A DNA stretch of 64,000 nucleotides from Paenibacillus periandrae (GCF_022458865.1 NZ_JAJNMU010000007.1:310001-374000), one strand, 5' to 3'. Positions 35,596-44,741 are shown, numbered from the stretch's first letter. Program-made: numbers and translations. Notes: generated by a model not told the origin, from the sequence alone.

Positions 35596-37020
35596 TTACA
35601 GATCAAAGTATAAGGAATATTCATGCGGATGAATGCGAATCGATACTGCTTTTGCTTCATCACGTTTCAGGCCGATGTAGTTATCGATAAAGTCTTTAGT
35701 GAATACGCCGCCTTCTACAAGGAACTCATAGTCAGCCTCAAGAGCATTCAAAGCTTCATCCAACGTACCTGGTACGCTGCGAATCTCGCCTTTTTCAGCA
35801 TCTGTCAGATCGTAGATATTCTTGTCCAGTGGACCGTAGCCCAGTGCGCTAGGATCGATTTTCTTCTTGATTCCATCCAGACCAGCCATCAGCATTGCGG
35901 AGAATGCCAGGTACGGGTTAGCTGTGGAGTCAGGTGTACGGAATTCGATACGACAGCCCTTAGGTGTAACAGCAGCAATCGGAATACGAACTGCAGCGGA
36001 ACGGTTACCTTTGGAGAATACGAGGTTAACCGGTGCTTCGTAGCCAGGAACCAGACGTTTGAACGAGTTCGTTGAAGGATTCGTCAAAGCGATCAAAGCT
36101 GGTGCATGGTACAGGATACCGCCGATATAGTTCAAAGCCATTTCGCTTAAGTTGCCATAGCCGCCTTTTTCGTAGAAAAGGGGATTGCCGCCATCAAAAA
36201 TGGATTGGTGAACGTGCATACCGCTGCCGTTATCACCGAACAATGGTTTTGGCATGAATGTTGCTACTTTACCATATTGTCTAGCTGTATTTTGCACGAT
36301 ATATTTGTATTTCATCAAGTTATCAGCTGTTTTAGTTAAAGTGTCAAAACGGAAGTTGATTTCGCCTTGTCCGGCAGTTGCAACTTCATGGTGATGGCGC
36401 TCGATACGAAGTCCCGCTTCCATTAACAAACGGCACATTTCGCTACGAATATCTTGTTGGGTATCCGTAGGACCTACAGGAACATAGCCGCCTTTGTGAC
36501 CCACTTTAAAGCCAAGATTGCCGCCTTCGTCTTTGCGATTGGAATTCCAGTGTGCTTCTTCGGAATCTACAAAGTAAGAAGATTCATTTTGTCCGCTTTT
36601 GAAACGAACTTCATCAAAAATGAAAAATTCGGATTCAGGAGCGAAGTAAGCTGTAGTACCAACGCCTGCAGTTTTCAGGTATTCCTCTGCTCTTACAGCA
36701 ATTCCGCGAGGATCGCGATCATAAGATGTGCCATCAGGATTGACGATGTTACAGATTACAATCAAAGTAGGATGTGCGGTAAAAGGGTCCACATACACGG
36801 AATCTGTTTCAGGAAGCATAACCATGTCGGACTCTTCAATACCTTTAAAGCCCGGGATGGAAGAACCGTCGAATGCTACCCCATTTACAAACGTTTCCTC
36901 TTCTACTTCAGAAGCTGGTAAGGAAATGTGATGCGCTCTACCGGAAAGATCCACAAAACGAAAATCCACCCACTCGATGCCTTTTTCTGCGATGATGTTT
37001 AATACATTTTGAGCTGACAT
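35596..37020 (-). CDS. glnA: Glutamine synthetase type I, beta-like subtype
   Basis: 474 residues, about 30 longer than the Bacillus GSI-alpha enzyme (444). It makes glutamine from glutamate, ammonia and ATP in the cytoplasm. Signatures: VAFDGSSIPGF, FMPKPLFGDNGSGMHVHQS, NPSTNSFKRLVPGYEAP, and the metal/glutamate-binding HHHEVATAGQGEINFRF. Two features fit GSI-beta: the extra segment around SSYFVDSEEAHWNSNRKDEG, and KNIYDLTDAEKGEI at 401-414, equivalent to the adenylylation loop of the E. coli enzyme with Tyr403. No glnR is upstream, so this is not the usual glnRA operon. AGGAGG precedes the ATG; a GlnR-type box is at 37154. Confidence 0.95.
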   Translation of the reverse strand: MSAQNVLNIIAEKGIEWVDFRFVDLSGRAHHISLPASEVEEETFVNGVAFDGSSIPGFKGIEESDMVMLPETDSVYVDPFTAHPTLIVICNIVNPDGTSYDRDPRGIAVRAEEYLKTAGVGTTAYFAPESEFFIFDEVRFKSGQNESSYFVDSEEAHWNSNRKDEGGNLGFKVGHKGGYVPVGPTDTQQDIRSEMCRLLMEAGLRIERHHHEVATAGQGEINFRFDTLTKTADNLMKYKYIVQNTARQYGKVATFMPKPLFGDNGSGMHVHQSIFDGGNPLFYEKGGYGNLSEMALNYIGGILYHAPALIALTNPSTNSFKRLVPGYEAPVNLVFSKGNRSAAVRIPIAAVTPKGCRIEFRTPDSTANPYLAFSAMLMAGLDGIKKKIDPSALGYGPLDKNIYDLTDAEKGEIRSVPGTLDEALNALEADYEFLVEGGVFTKDFIDNYIGLKRDEAKAVSIRIHPHEYSLYFDL

Positions 37021-37101
37021 TGACTATTGACCTCCTAAAATCCGAACATTTCACATCATTTGTTCGAACATTGTTCAAGTTTTTTATTAATTTATTTTCA
37101 T

Positions 37102-37131
37102 ATTATAAAACTTTCCCTCGCTAATCGTCAA
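37102..37131 (-). promoter_or_regulatory. Sigma-A promoter of glnA
   Basis: Minus-strand TTGACG, 18-bp spacer, TATAAT. Transcription would begin near 37095, leaving a 75-base leader that contains a 10-bp palindrome TGTTCGAACA (37061-37070). Confidence 0.75.
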
Positions 37132-37153
37132 TACTTATGTCAGGTATTTTTGC

Positions 37154-37180
37154 TCATGTGTAAGGTATTCTTACACATGA
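37154..37180 (-). promoter_or_regulatory. GlnR/TnrA-type operator upstream of glnA
   Basis: The core TGTAA-N7-TTACA at 37159-37175 matches the GlnR/TnrA consensus TGTNAN7TNACA exactly, and the arms extend to ten perfectly complementary bases (TCATGTGTAA). It is centred about 72 bases upstream of the predicted glnA start site, more consistent with activation or looping than with simple promoter blocking. Confidence 0.82.
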
Positions 37181-37203
37181 CCTGTCTTCTGTTCACATTT
37201 TCG

Positions 37204-37244
37204 ACAAAAACAAACTTGGTCCCCCAAGAATCGGGAGACCAAGT
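37204..37244 (-). terminator. Terminator after the DAHP synthase gene
   Basis: Minus-strand ACTTGGTCTCCC pairs with GGGGGACCAAGT across a seven-base loop, then TTGTTTTTGTC. Confidence 0.88.
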
Positions 37245-37271
37245 CGAATGTTGTCACAGAGGACTATGAAC

Positions 37272-38315
37272 TTAAGCTTGAAAAGGTTCTTTTACGGTAT
37301 CGAACCGTCTGCCACATAAAGGCGCCAGCTTCTCCAAATCAACCATCAGCTTGGCAAACTGCTCAGGGAAGAGAGACTGTACCCCATCACCTGTCATCGA
37401 GTTGTCCGGATCGGTATGCATTTCAACGATTAATCCATTAGCCCCTGCAGCTACGGATGCTTTGCACATCGGCTCCACCAGCTCGCGGCGTCCTGTTCCA
37501 TGGCTCGGGTCGGAAATAACCGGTAGATGGCTAAGCGTTTGAAGAGCAGGAATCGCAGCCAGGTCAAGCGTATTCCGTGTGTAAGTTTCAAAGGTCCGAA
37601 TGCCCCGCTCACACAGCATGACGTTCGGATTGCCGCCAGCCAGTATGTATTCAGCTGCATTCAGGAACTCGTCATAGGTAGAGCTAAAGCCGCGCTTGAG
37701 CAATACAGGGGTCTTGATCGTCCCCAGTTTGCGCAGCAAATCAAAATTTTGCATATTCCGAGTACCTACCTGCAAAATATCCGCATGCTCAGCACACACA
37801 TCTACATATTCGGGAGTCATTACTTCCGTAATCGTCAGCAGACCGTGTTTTTTGCCGGCTTCAGCCATCATCACCAGACCTTCCACACCTACGCCCTGGA
37901 AGCTGTACGGACCGGTTCTTGGCTTGAATGCTCCGCCACGCAGCACTTGAGCTCCTGCCGCTTTGACCAAACGGGCAATTTCATCAATTTGCTCTGCATT
38001 TTCTACCGCACAGGGGCCGCCCATGATAACCAGCTGCTCACCGCCGATTTCCACGTCCTTGATCTTGATAATGGTATCTGCCGGATGAAAGTCGCGGCTG
38101 GCCAGCTTGTAGGACTTCGAGATTTTTACTACTTGCTCAACACCTGACAATTGTTGAATTTGCTCGCTCAGCTTGGGATGAGCTTTGCCAATAATTCCAA
38201 TCACTGTGCGATCCACGCCTTTGGACACATGAGCCTGAACATCATTTTTCTCAATTTGCTTAACAATTTCTTGAATACGTTCTTCCGAGGTTTTGTTGGA
38301 TATAATTACGATCAT
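37272..38315 (-). CDS. aroF: DAHP synthase type I-beta with N-terminal regulatory domain
   Basis: 347 residues. Residues 1-70 form a ferredoxin-like/ACT-like domain as in the Thermotoga maritima enzyme, known to mediate feedback inhibition by tyrosine or phenylalanine. The barrel follows with [43 protein letters not shown] and [13 protein letters not shown]. It joins phosphoenolpyruvate and erythrose 4-phosphate, the first step of the shikimate pathway. In Bacillus the corresponding enzyme carries chorismate mutase instead of this N-terminal domain. The start is reasonable, though the ribosome site (AGGAGTG) is ten bases off. Own terminator, monocistronic. Confidence 0.94.
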   Translation of the reverse strand: MIVIISNKTSEERIQEIVKQIEKNDVQAHVSKGVDRTVIGIIGKAHPKLSEQIQQLSGVEQVVKISKSYKLASRDFHPADTIIKIKDVEIGGEQLVIMGGPCAVENAEQIDEIARLVKAAGAQVLRGGAFKPRTGPYSFQGVGVEGLVMMAEAGKKHGLLTITEVMTPEYVDVCAEHADILQVGTRNMQNFDLLRKLGTIKTPVLLKRGFSSTYDEFLNAAEYILAGGNPNVMLCERGIRTFETYTRNTLDLAAIPALQTLSHLPVISDPSHGTGRRELVEPMCKASVAAGANGLIVEMHTDPDNSMTGDGVQSLFPEQFAKLMVDLEKLAPLCGRRFDTVKEPFQA

Positions 38316-38440
38316 GATTAATCACTCCTATTATATATTATAAACCTGAATAATTTTATTAATGACGTCCAAGCACTGACATGCTTCAACGCTTATACGC
38401 TTCAAAGCTTTTAATCGCTAAAGTAATTGTACAACGAGAG

Positions 38441-38483
38441 GGGCTTCTCGTCAATAGAAACATCTATCGAAATCAAGAAGCCC
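38441..38483. other. Large hairpin downstream of the DUF2062 gene
   Basis: GGGCTTCT pairs with AGAAGCCC across a 27-base loop. Neither side has a T run, so it is at best a weak terminator for the ispH operon. Confidence 0.4.
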
Positions 38484-38494
38484 TTCAATTGCAC

Positions 38495-39025
38495 TTAGTT
38501 ACTATTATTGACAAGGCTTGCCCTTTTCTCATCACGTCTTTGCTTGCGCTTGGACGTATAAAGCATCAGCAGCCATTTGATCGGGAAATAGAAGAGAATA
38601 CCGAGTATAACACCATCAACAATCCCGCCAACCAACAGCTTTAAATTCGATTTCACAAAGAAATCCATCCAGTCCGGCAAAAATGACCACAAGTGCCTTC
38701 GAGTCCCATGAGGCAGCAGCCAGTTGCCTACCTTTAAATGAAAGTAGGTCATAGGGAGATAGATGATTTTGCCAAAAACAAACCCGATTAAAGCAGCCGC
38801 CATACTCGCACGGAATATATAGATCAAAGGGAATATCAGAAAGAAAGCTAGGCCTGCAGTGGGAAGTGTAAACATCTCAACCGCCAACCCAATTGAATAT
38901 CCCAAGGCAACAATGCCCGGGCCTCCTTCAGCACGTGTCAGCATCAAGTATTTGTATTTAAACCATCGCTTCACATTCCGCAATTGAAAAGGCTTCTTGG
39001 TCGTAGTAGCTATTTTTCGCTGCAT
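38495..39025 (-). CDS. DUF2062 membrane protein
   Basis: 176 residues with a basic N-terminus (1-35), about three membrane segments (ALGYSIGLAVEMFTLP, GLAFFLIFPLIYIF, and the C-terminal LLVGGIVDGVILGILFYFPI) and a very basic tail. The pattern around FKYKYLMLTRAEGGPGIVALGYSIG is typical of DUF2062, a poorly understood family. It follows ispH by 13 bp and appears to be the last gene of the regulator-kinase-ispH operon. Confidence 0.8.
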   Translation of the reverse strand: MQRKIATTTKKPFQLRNVKRWFKYKYLMLTRAEGGPGIVALGYSIGLAVEMFTLPTAGLAFFLIFPLIYIFRASMAAALIGFVFGKIIYLPMTYFHLKVGNWLLPHGTRRHLWSFLPDWMDFFVKSNLKLLVGGIVDGVILGILFYFPIKWLLMLYTSKRKQRRDEKRASLVNNSN

Positions 39026-39038
39026 ATGCCTTCATCCC

Positions 39039-40001
39039 TTACGTCCTCGATTTGGCAACCACTCGTTCTTTGGTGTATGGAATCAATTTGCTCATATTTA
39101 CAGTACGCTTAATCTCCCAGGTAGCTGCATCCTGTGGATCGTAGTTTTCCAAAAAGGTTAATACTTCCTTCGTAATCGGAGTCGGTGTGGATGCCCCTGA
39201 GGTCAAACCTACACGACGAACCGATCTTAGCCACTCTGTCTGAAGCTCGGAAACATCGGAAATCCGATAAGCTTTGACACCTGCAATCTCTTCAGATACC
39301 TGTGCAAGCCGATTCGAATTGTTGCTGCGCGGATCTCCCACTACAATAACCAGATCGGCATCCATTGCCTGCTCAGATACCGCCTCTTGGCGCACCTGGG
39401 TAGCCAGACAAATCTCATTATGAATTTCGGCGGTCGGGAACTTTTCCAGTAATCGATTCATAATGTGTTTGATATCCCATTGGCTCATTGTAGTTTGATT
39501 CGTGATCGTAATCCGATCTGTTGGCAGCTCCAGATGCTCAATTTCCTCGATCCGTTCGATCAGATGCACATGATCAGGAGCAACTCCCAAAGCCCCCTCA
39601 GGCTCCGGATGATCCTTCTTGCCGATATAAATAATATGATAACCTTCAGCAGTTTTTTCTTTAATCAAATCATGGGTCTTGGTTACATCCGGACAAGTCG
39701 CATCGACTACTGTCAATCCTTTGTCACGGGCGCGTTTACGTACCTCTGGCGAAACCCCGTGTGCCGTAAAAATAACTGTCCCCTTTTCAATGGTTTCCAG
39801 AATCTCCAGCCTGTTCGGACCATCAAGTGTAATGACACCTTCATTATCAAAAAATTCGGTGACATGTGCATTATGCACAATCATCCCCAATATATACACG
39901 GGTCTTGGTAAATTCAAATTTTTGGCTGTCTGCATTGCAAGCCCCATTGCGTCTACAACTCCATAACAATATCCGCGGGGAGTAATTTTAATAACATCCA
40001 T
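39039..40001 (-). CDS. ispH: 4-Hydroxy-3-methylbut-2-enyl diphosphate reductase
   Basis: 320 residues from the ATG at 40001, which has AAGGTGGG seven bases upstream; a GTG at 40013 is the longer option. Last step of the MEP pathway: reduction of HMBPP to IPP and DMAPP by a [4Fe-4S] enzyme. Cluster cysteines are in [17 protein letters not shown] and [13 protein letters not shown] and TAHGV supply the conserved His residues. It is 23 bp downstream of a histidine kinase and upstream of the DUF2062 gene, so it seems to be in one operon with a two-component system. Confidence 0.96.
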   Translation of the reverse strand: MDVIKITPRGYCYGVVDAMGLAMQTAKNLNLPRPVYILGMIVHNAHVTEFFDNEGVITLDGPNRLEILETIEKGTVIFTAHGVSPEVRKRARDKGLTVVDATCPDVTKTHDLIKEKTAEGYHIIYIGKKDHPEPEGALGVAPDHVHLIERIEEIEHLELPTDRITITNQTTMSQWDIKHIMNRLLEKFPTAEIHNEICLATQVRQEAVSEQAMDADLVIVVGDPRSNNSNRLAQVSEEIAGVKAYRISDVSELQTEWLRSVRRVGLTSGASTPTPITKEVLTFLENYDPQDAATWEIKRTVNMSKLIPYTKERVVAKSRT

Positions 40002-40024
40002 ATTGGCACCCACCTTCCCCTATA

Positions 40025-41551
40025 TTATACTTGATTATCCGATGGGATGGAAATGCCCAAATCAGATGAATCCGAGGAGACTGTAATAGGAAGCCAAATG
40101 ATAAAGATGCTGCCCTCACCCTGTGTTGTCTTGACCTCAATAGAGCCCTTGTGCTCATCAATTATCCATTTGGCAATGGATAGACCTAGCCCTGTTCCTG
40201 AGGTTTTGCCGCGTGACAGATCAGCACGATAAAATCGATCAAAAATCAAAGGTACTTCCTCTTTATCCATTCCTAATCCGCTGTCTTCGATCCGAATCCC
40301 GATTTGATTGTCCGTGCGTAAGGAATCGAGCTTAACAAATCCAACTTCCGTGTATTTGAAGGCATTTTCAATAAAAATAAACAGCAGCTGCTGCAAATAA
40401 TCGCGGCTCCCATAAACCTGAACACCATACAGCGCACTCAAGTCTCCTGACGTCCATTCTACCGTCCGCGGAAGCAATTGAGCCTTACGGACAACATCCT
40501 CAACAATCGGTAAAATATCCTGCTCAATTTTGGCGATTTGAAAGCCTGCGTCTGCACGGGCTAACGACAGCAAGTCGTTAACAAGCCGTGACATTCGCGC
40601 AGCCTCACTCGCTATATCACGCATGGCCTCCAAAGACATCTCGATCTGTTCCGAGTCCTGCTGCATCCCGCTATCTGCCATCCGCTTCCACATTTTTTCC
40701 AACAAATCAACATTGCCGCGAATTGTTGTTAATGGCGTCCGCAGCTCATGTGAAGCATCGGATACAAAACGTCGCTGTGTATGATTCACTTCCTCCAATT
40801 CCGAATACGTATGCTGCAATCTGCCCAGCATGCCATTAATCGTAGCTGTTAAACGTCCAATCTCGTCGTTAGGGCCATAATAATTGATGCGATTGTGTAA
40901 ATCCGTACCTTTTTCAATCGAATTCGTTGCAGCTATGACCTGCTCGATCGGTCTCAGTGCTTTACGGGCCAGGTACCATCCCAATGAAGCCGCCAGCATT
41001 ACCGTTACGAGTGCGGTTATGAGCAGTATATTCCGGAGCAAGGTAAATAGCTTCTCGTCTGCCGTCAAAAATACAGCCGCTTGAAAAACCCCTGCCAGCT
41101 GCGGCTGACCATTCAGCACTAGCGGAATCGCTCTGTTGTAGATGAACACATTCAGATTTTCGATTCGTGTGTGCTCAATAAAATAACCTTCATTCACTAA
41201 CCGCTGTTTCTTGGCGCTCGTCAATTCAGGCAAGGACAGATTAAGCTGGCTCAAATTTTCTGAGCGACTTATGTTCCCATTTTCAAAATTAGCAACCTGG
41301 TAATATTTACCTGTATTATTAATAATATCTCGCCCTGCCAGACCAAAGTCGGGAGTGATTCCACCACGAAGCGTCATTGTCATCCGCGGCTCTATACGGG
41401 AGAATACCTTCTCAGCCTGCTCCTGAAGATCATCTTCCACCGTTTGAAAATAGTAATGGTAAACCAAGCCGTACAAGCCCAAACCAAATATAAGTAACAC
41501 AACAGACAAAATGCCTGAGTACCATAATGTCAGGCGCAGACGAATTGACAC
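40025..41551 (-). CDS. Membrane sensor histidine kinase (HAMP, HisKA, HATPase)
   Basis: 508 residues, starting at a GTG two bases after the regulator stop (AGGAGAG upstream). Membrane helices at about 10-30 and 172-193 flank an extracellular sensor domain. HAMP follows (ARKALRPIEQVIAATNSIEKG), then the HisKA box FVSDASHELRTPLTTIRGN and ATPase motifs ENAFKYT, DSGLGMDKEE and GTGLGLSIAK. The layout resembles MprB/CssS-type envelope sensors. The adjacent HtrA protease gene carries a direct-repeat operator candidate, which fits an envelope-stress circuit. Confidence 0.93.
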   Translation of the reverse strand: MSIRLRLTLWYSGILSVVLLIFGLGLYGLVYHYYFQTVEDDLQEQAEKVFSRIEPRMTMTLRGGITPDFGLAGRDIINNTGKYYQVANFENGNISRSENLSQLNLSLPELTSAKKQRLVNEGYFIEHTRIENLNVFIYNRAIPLVLNGQPQLAGVFQAAVFLTADEKLFTLLRNILLITALVTVMLAASLGWYLARKALRPIEQVIAATNSIEKGTDLHNRINYYGPNDEIGRLTATINGMLGRLQHTYSELEEVNHTQRRFVSDASHELRTPLTTIRGNVDLLEKMWKRMADSGMQQDSEQIEMSLEAMRDIASEAARMSRLVNDLLSLARADAGFQIAKIEQDILPIVEDVVRKAQLLPRTVEWTSGDLSALYGVQVYGSRDYLQQLLFIFIENAFKYTEVGFVKLDSLRTDNQIGIRIEDSGLGMDKEEVPLIFDRFYRADLSRGKTSGTGLGLSIAKWIIDEHKGSIEVKTTQGEGSIFIIWLPITVSSDSSDLGISIPSDNQV

Positions 41552-41552
41552 G

Positions 41553-42245
41553 TCAGCTCTCTCCTCTCAACACGTACCCGGCACCACGAACGGTTTGAAT
41601 CATCCGTTTGTGGCCGTACTCCTCCGTTTTTTGACGTAAGAGTGCAATATACACTTCCAGCACGTTGGATTCACCACTATAATCGTAACCCCAGATTTTT
41701 TCCATAATGACATCACGAGATAACACCCGCTTCGGGTTTTGCAAAAACAGGTGCAGCAGATCAAATTCCTTGGTGGTCAGCTCTATAAGCTGGCTTCCAC
41801 GAAACACCTCGCGCGTGTCCATATCCATAAATACATCCTGGTACTGCAGCCTGTTGGTTGGCTGTTCGGATTTCTCCGCGCTTCTTCTGCGCAATAAAAC
41901 CCGCACTCGTGCCAGCAGCTCCTCTAATGCAAAGGGCTTGACCAGATAATCGTCAGCACCCATATCCAATCCTTTTACACGGTCGCCGATCTCATCCTTC
42001 GCTGTTAACATCAGAACGGGTACCGAAGCTCCACCCTCACGAATACGGCGGACGACTTCCCACCCATCCAATTGGGGCATCATCACATCCAAAATAACGG
42101 TATCCGGGTCGTTCTCCAATATTTGTTTGAGCCCGTCCATCCCATGATGAGCAGTAAACACTGTATAACCTTCAAATGCCAGTGAACGCTTCAGCATCGA
42201 AGTGATTTTTTCATCGTCATCAATAATTAATATTTTTTCTCTCAT
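41553..42245 (-). CDS. OmpR-family response regulator
   Basis: 230 residues from the ATG at 42245 (GGGGCGG upstream; a TTG three bases before is the alternative). Receiver domain with ILIIDDDEKI, phospho-Asp in TVILDVMMPQLDG, Lys in DYLVKPFALEEL; winged helix with LTTKEFDLLHLFLQNP and NVLEVYIALLRQKTEE. First gene of the operon with its kinase, ispH and the DUF2062 gene. Likely binds the AACCTTAA direct repeat before htrA. Confidence 0.94.
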   Translation of the reverse strand: MREKILIIDDDEKITSMLKRSLAFEGYTVFTAHHGMDGLKQILENDPDTVILDVMMPQLDGWEVVRRIREGGASVPVLMLTAKDEIGDRVKGLDMGADDYLVKPFALEELLARVRVLLRRRSAEKSEQPTNRLQYQDVFMDMDTREVFRGSQLIELTTKEFDLLHLFLQNPKRVLSRDVIMEKIWGYDYSGESNVLEVYIALLRQKTEEYGHKRMIQTVRGAGYVLRGES

Positions 42246-42293
42246 CAAATATCCGCCCCCCCATGCTTAACATTGTAGCAGAATTGTACTCGA

Positions 42294-42330
42294 TACAAAA
42301 AGAAACGGAGCAACCCGCAAGTATGCTCCG
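42294..42330 (-). terminator. Terminator after the HtrA gene
   Basis: Minus-strand CGGAGCA/TGCTCCG stem with an 11-base loop, followed by TTTCTTTTTG. It separates htrA from the downstream regulator-kinase operon. Confidence 0.8.
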
Positions 42331-42389
42331 CTCTGCTTCTTGTTCCACTATTTATTACTAACCTTATTACCACAGCCTTACTGCCTTAC

Positions 42390-43961
42390 TTACTCCGCGT
42401 TGCGGTCACCAATGGTTACATTAATTGTCTCTTTTTTGCCGTCACGCATCACTGTGAGCGAAGCCTGATCCTTCACTTTGAGCTTCTTGATGGCGTTAAC
42501 CAGCTCCTGAGAAGTTTTTACCTTTGCTCCATTAACCTCTGTAATCACATCATAAGGTCTCAGACCTGCTACAAAACCAGGGCTTTTGCGTTCCACTTCA
42601 GATACAATGGCACCTTCATTGTTGGACAGCTTCAGCTCAGTCAACCAATCTTTATCGATATCCGACAGCTTGACACCAATATAAGGTGCTGGCTCTTTCG
42701 GAATTTTCACATTATTTTTCAGGTTATCAAGTACAGAGGAAATCGTACTTGTCGGAATGGCAAAGCCTATACCTTGAGCTTGCGCACTAACAGCCGTATT
42801 AATCCCGATCACTTCACCATTTAAATTCAACAAAGGTCCACCTGAGTTACCCGGATTGATCGAAGCGTCCGTTTGCAGCAAATGTTGGTAGTTACGAGTA
42901 CCTTGTGAATCTGGAATCGAAATCGGACGTTCTTTGGCACTGAGCACACCTACCGTTACGGTATGATCGAAGCCATATGGATTACCAATGGCAACTACCC
43001 AATCACCTACTGCGGTATTTTCTGCTTTTCCCAGTGTCAGCGATGCAAAATCTTTGGTGCCTTCGATTTTCAGAGCTGCCAAATCCAGATCGTAGCTATT
43101 GCCTAACAGCGTCGCCTTAAACGGCTTTTCGTAGCCTTCAACTGTTACCCAGATTTCATCGGCACCGTCGATAACGTGCTCATTGGTTAAGATGTAGCCT
43201 GATTTTTCAAAAATAAATCCGGTACCCATCCCCGCAGGCTGAAGCTGGTCCGTACCACTTTTCGGCTGTGATTGTGAACCCCCGCCATTATTGCCAAAAA
43301 ATTGACGGAAGAACGGATCATCCATGAGCGAGCTGCCGCCTCGGGAGCTCTTGGCCTTGACTTTCGTCTCTATTTTAACTACGGCCGGTCCCGACTGCTC
43401 AGCAATCTGAGCGATGTTGGTAGGTCTCCCCAAGTCGATGGCTGCTTCCTTAACACCACCATTTCCTGTTGTCGGAGTCGCGGCTGCTTTATTGGCCACT
43501 GGAGCTGAGGCACTGCTTGCTGCGCTCGGAGCGCTAGTAAACCAATTCATTTTATCGGATGCGAACATTAATCCGCCCACCAATACAGCACCCGCCATAA
43601 AAGCCGAGAAGATGGCTCTCACAGAAGAACCTTTCTTTTTATTGTCGTGCTGCCAATTGTTATTCGGACGCTCCTGACCTGGTTCGAAGCCATTGTAGGA
43701 AAAAGGACGAACCGGACGCGGTGGCGTGACTTCGACCGGTGTCGTTCCTTGGTTCGAATTGGCCGTTGTATCTGAAGCTGCTATTTCGTCATGTCCCATA
43801 GTCGATTTATAAGGCCCGTAAGAATAGTAGTGGGATGGACGGTCTTGCTTTATTTGGTTAGAACCTGCTTGGTCCGCTTCAGCTGCATCATTGGATGAAG
43901 CATTCGTGGACTCGCCACTGGGGCGGCGCAAAAATTCATTGTTATTGTTGTTATCTTCCAT
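42390..43961 (-). CDS. htrA: HtrA/DegP-type membrane serine protease with PDZ domain
   Basis: 523 residues. A long Asn/Ser-rich cytoplasmic part (1-112), one membrane helix (about 114-134), a linker, and the trypsin-like domain with catalytic His262 (ILTNEHVID), Asp293 (SYDLDLAALK) and Ser373 (NPGNSGGPLL). A single PDZ domain follows (about 420-515; GAIVSEVERKSPGFVAGLRP). It degrades misfolded exported proteins at the outer face of the membrane. GGAGGG precedes the ATG. In Bacillus, htrA paralogues answer to the CssRS two-component system; a regulator-kinase pair lies directly downstream. Confidence 0.94.
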   Translation of the reverse strand: MEDNNNNNEFLRRPSGESTNASSNDAAEADQAGSNQIKQDRPSHYYSYGPYKSTMGHDEIAASDTTANSNQGTTPVEVTPPRPVRPFSYNGFEPGQERPNNNWQHDNKKKGSSVRAIFSAFMAGAVLVGGLMFASDKMNWFTSAPSAASSASAPVANKAAATPTTGNGGVKEAAIDLGRPTNIAQIAEQSGPAVVKIETKVKAKSSRGGSSLMDDPFFRQFFGNNGGGSQSQPKSGTDQLQPAGMGTGFIFEKSGYILTNEHVIDGADEIWVTVEGYEKPFKATLLGNSYDLDLAALKIEGTKDFASLTLGKAENTAVGDWVVAIGNPYGFDHTVTVGVLSAKERPISIPDSQGTRNYQHLLQTDASINPGNSGGPLLNLNGEVIGINTAVSAQAQGIGFAIPTSTISSVLDNLKNNVKIPKEPAPYIGVKLSDIDKDWLTELKLSNNEGAIVSEVERKSPGFVAGLRPYDVITEVNGAKVKTSQELVNAIKKLKVKDQASLTVMRDGKKETINVTIGDRNAE

Positions 43962-44032
43962 TGTAAAACCCTCCTTGGTAAGGTTCTAAGATTGTTATAA
44001 GTTTGCTGCTCTTGCTCTTATATTGGACCCGT

Positions 44033-44051
44033 AACCTTAAAGAAACCTTAA
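44033..44051 (-). promoter_or_regulatory. Candidate response-regulator site (direct repeat) upstream of htrA
   Basis: Two copies of TTAAGGTT in htrA sense, spaced exactly 11 bases from start to start (44051-44044 and 44040-44033). This is the geometry of tandem OmpR-family binding. A TATAAG box follows 10 bases later, so the repeat covers the -35 position, as in activated promoters. Confidence 0.55.
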
Positions 44052-44082
44052 GGAAAAATAAAAAGAGCCTAAATGAAATCGC

Positions 44083-44117
44083 AAAAAAAACTCCTGATCC
44101 GTGATTTCGGACAGGAG
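44083..44117 (-). terminator. Terminator after the yugN-like gene
   Basis: Minus-strand CTCCTGTCCG pairs with CGGATCAGGAG (one mismatch, loop of six), then TTTTTTTT. Confidence 0.9.
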
Positions 44118-44204
44118 GCACAGACAATCGTCATTTCCAATGATTGCAAGCACTCTTAAAGTCTACTATTAGGATCTCAAAAAGCTTTAAAGGTTTGATT
44201 ATGG

Positions 44205-44621
44205 CTAATGTACTTTCCATACTCGTTCCACCTTATCCAGCATATCCTTGGCTGCCGCTACCCATTTGTCCTCAACGGGAGCATCCTTATCAATCGGCTC
44301 CTGAAATTGATCAATCAGCGCACCGGATACATTCAAATGCGCTTCCTTATCCAAACCATCATTATAGATATGCTTCAACACGAAAGGCGTTCCCATGCAA
44401 ATGATTGCATCTGTAGCGCCTGTGTCACCATCCAGAGTTCCGTGAGTGACTTCAAAAGGAATGCGAAGCCATACTTGATGCGATTCATCCAAATAACGGT
44501 CAAAATAACCATGATCATAATCCCAGTTTCCACCAAGCGTGAACTCGAATTGATGCAATTGTCGGCTCACTTCATCAAAGGGCTCCTCATAATTGGTCAG
44601 AACGGATTTTATCGGTATCAT
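44205..44621 (-). CDS. YugN-like family protein
   Basis: 138 residues from the ATG at 44621 (MIPIKSVLTNYEEPFDEVS), chosen because TTAGGAGT is six bases upstream; the open frame continues 43 codons further up without a start signal. The sequence LGGNWDYDHGYFDRYLD and the length fit the YugN family of small Bacillus proteins, whose function is unknown. Divergent from the ammonium transporter gene, terminated at 44083-44117. Confidence 0.8.
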   Translation of the reverse strand: MIPIKSVLTNYEEPFDEVSRQLHQFEFTLGGNWDYDHGYFDRYLDESHQVWLRIPFEVTHGTLDGDTGATDAIICMGTPFVLKHIYNDGLDKEAHLNVSGALIDQFQEPIDKDAPVEDKWVAAAKDMLDKVERVWKVH

Positions 44622-44721
44622 CTGCTCACTCCTAATAGTAGTCGTAATTATAGTCCAGACACATTTTACGTTAGCGTGCACAGTAATCCGACAAAATATG
44701 TACGCGTTGCAGCCCTCATGC

Positions 44722-44741
44722 ATAGTCGAACAAACGACTAT
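44722..44741. promoter_or_regulatory. Perfect palindrome between yugN and amt
   Basis: ATAGTCG-N6-CGACTAT with seven-base perfect arms, placed next to the GlnR-like site. It could be an operator for either divergent gene or a short hairpin in the yugN leader. Identity unknown. Confidence 0.45.
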
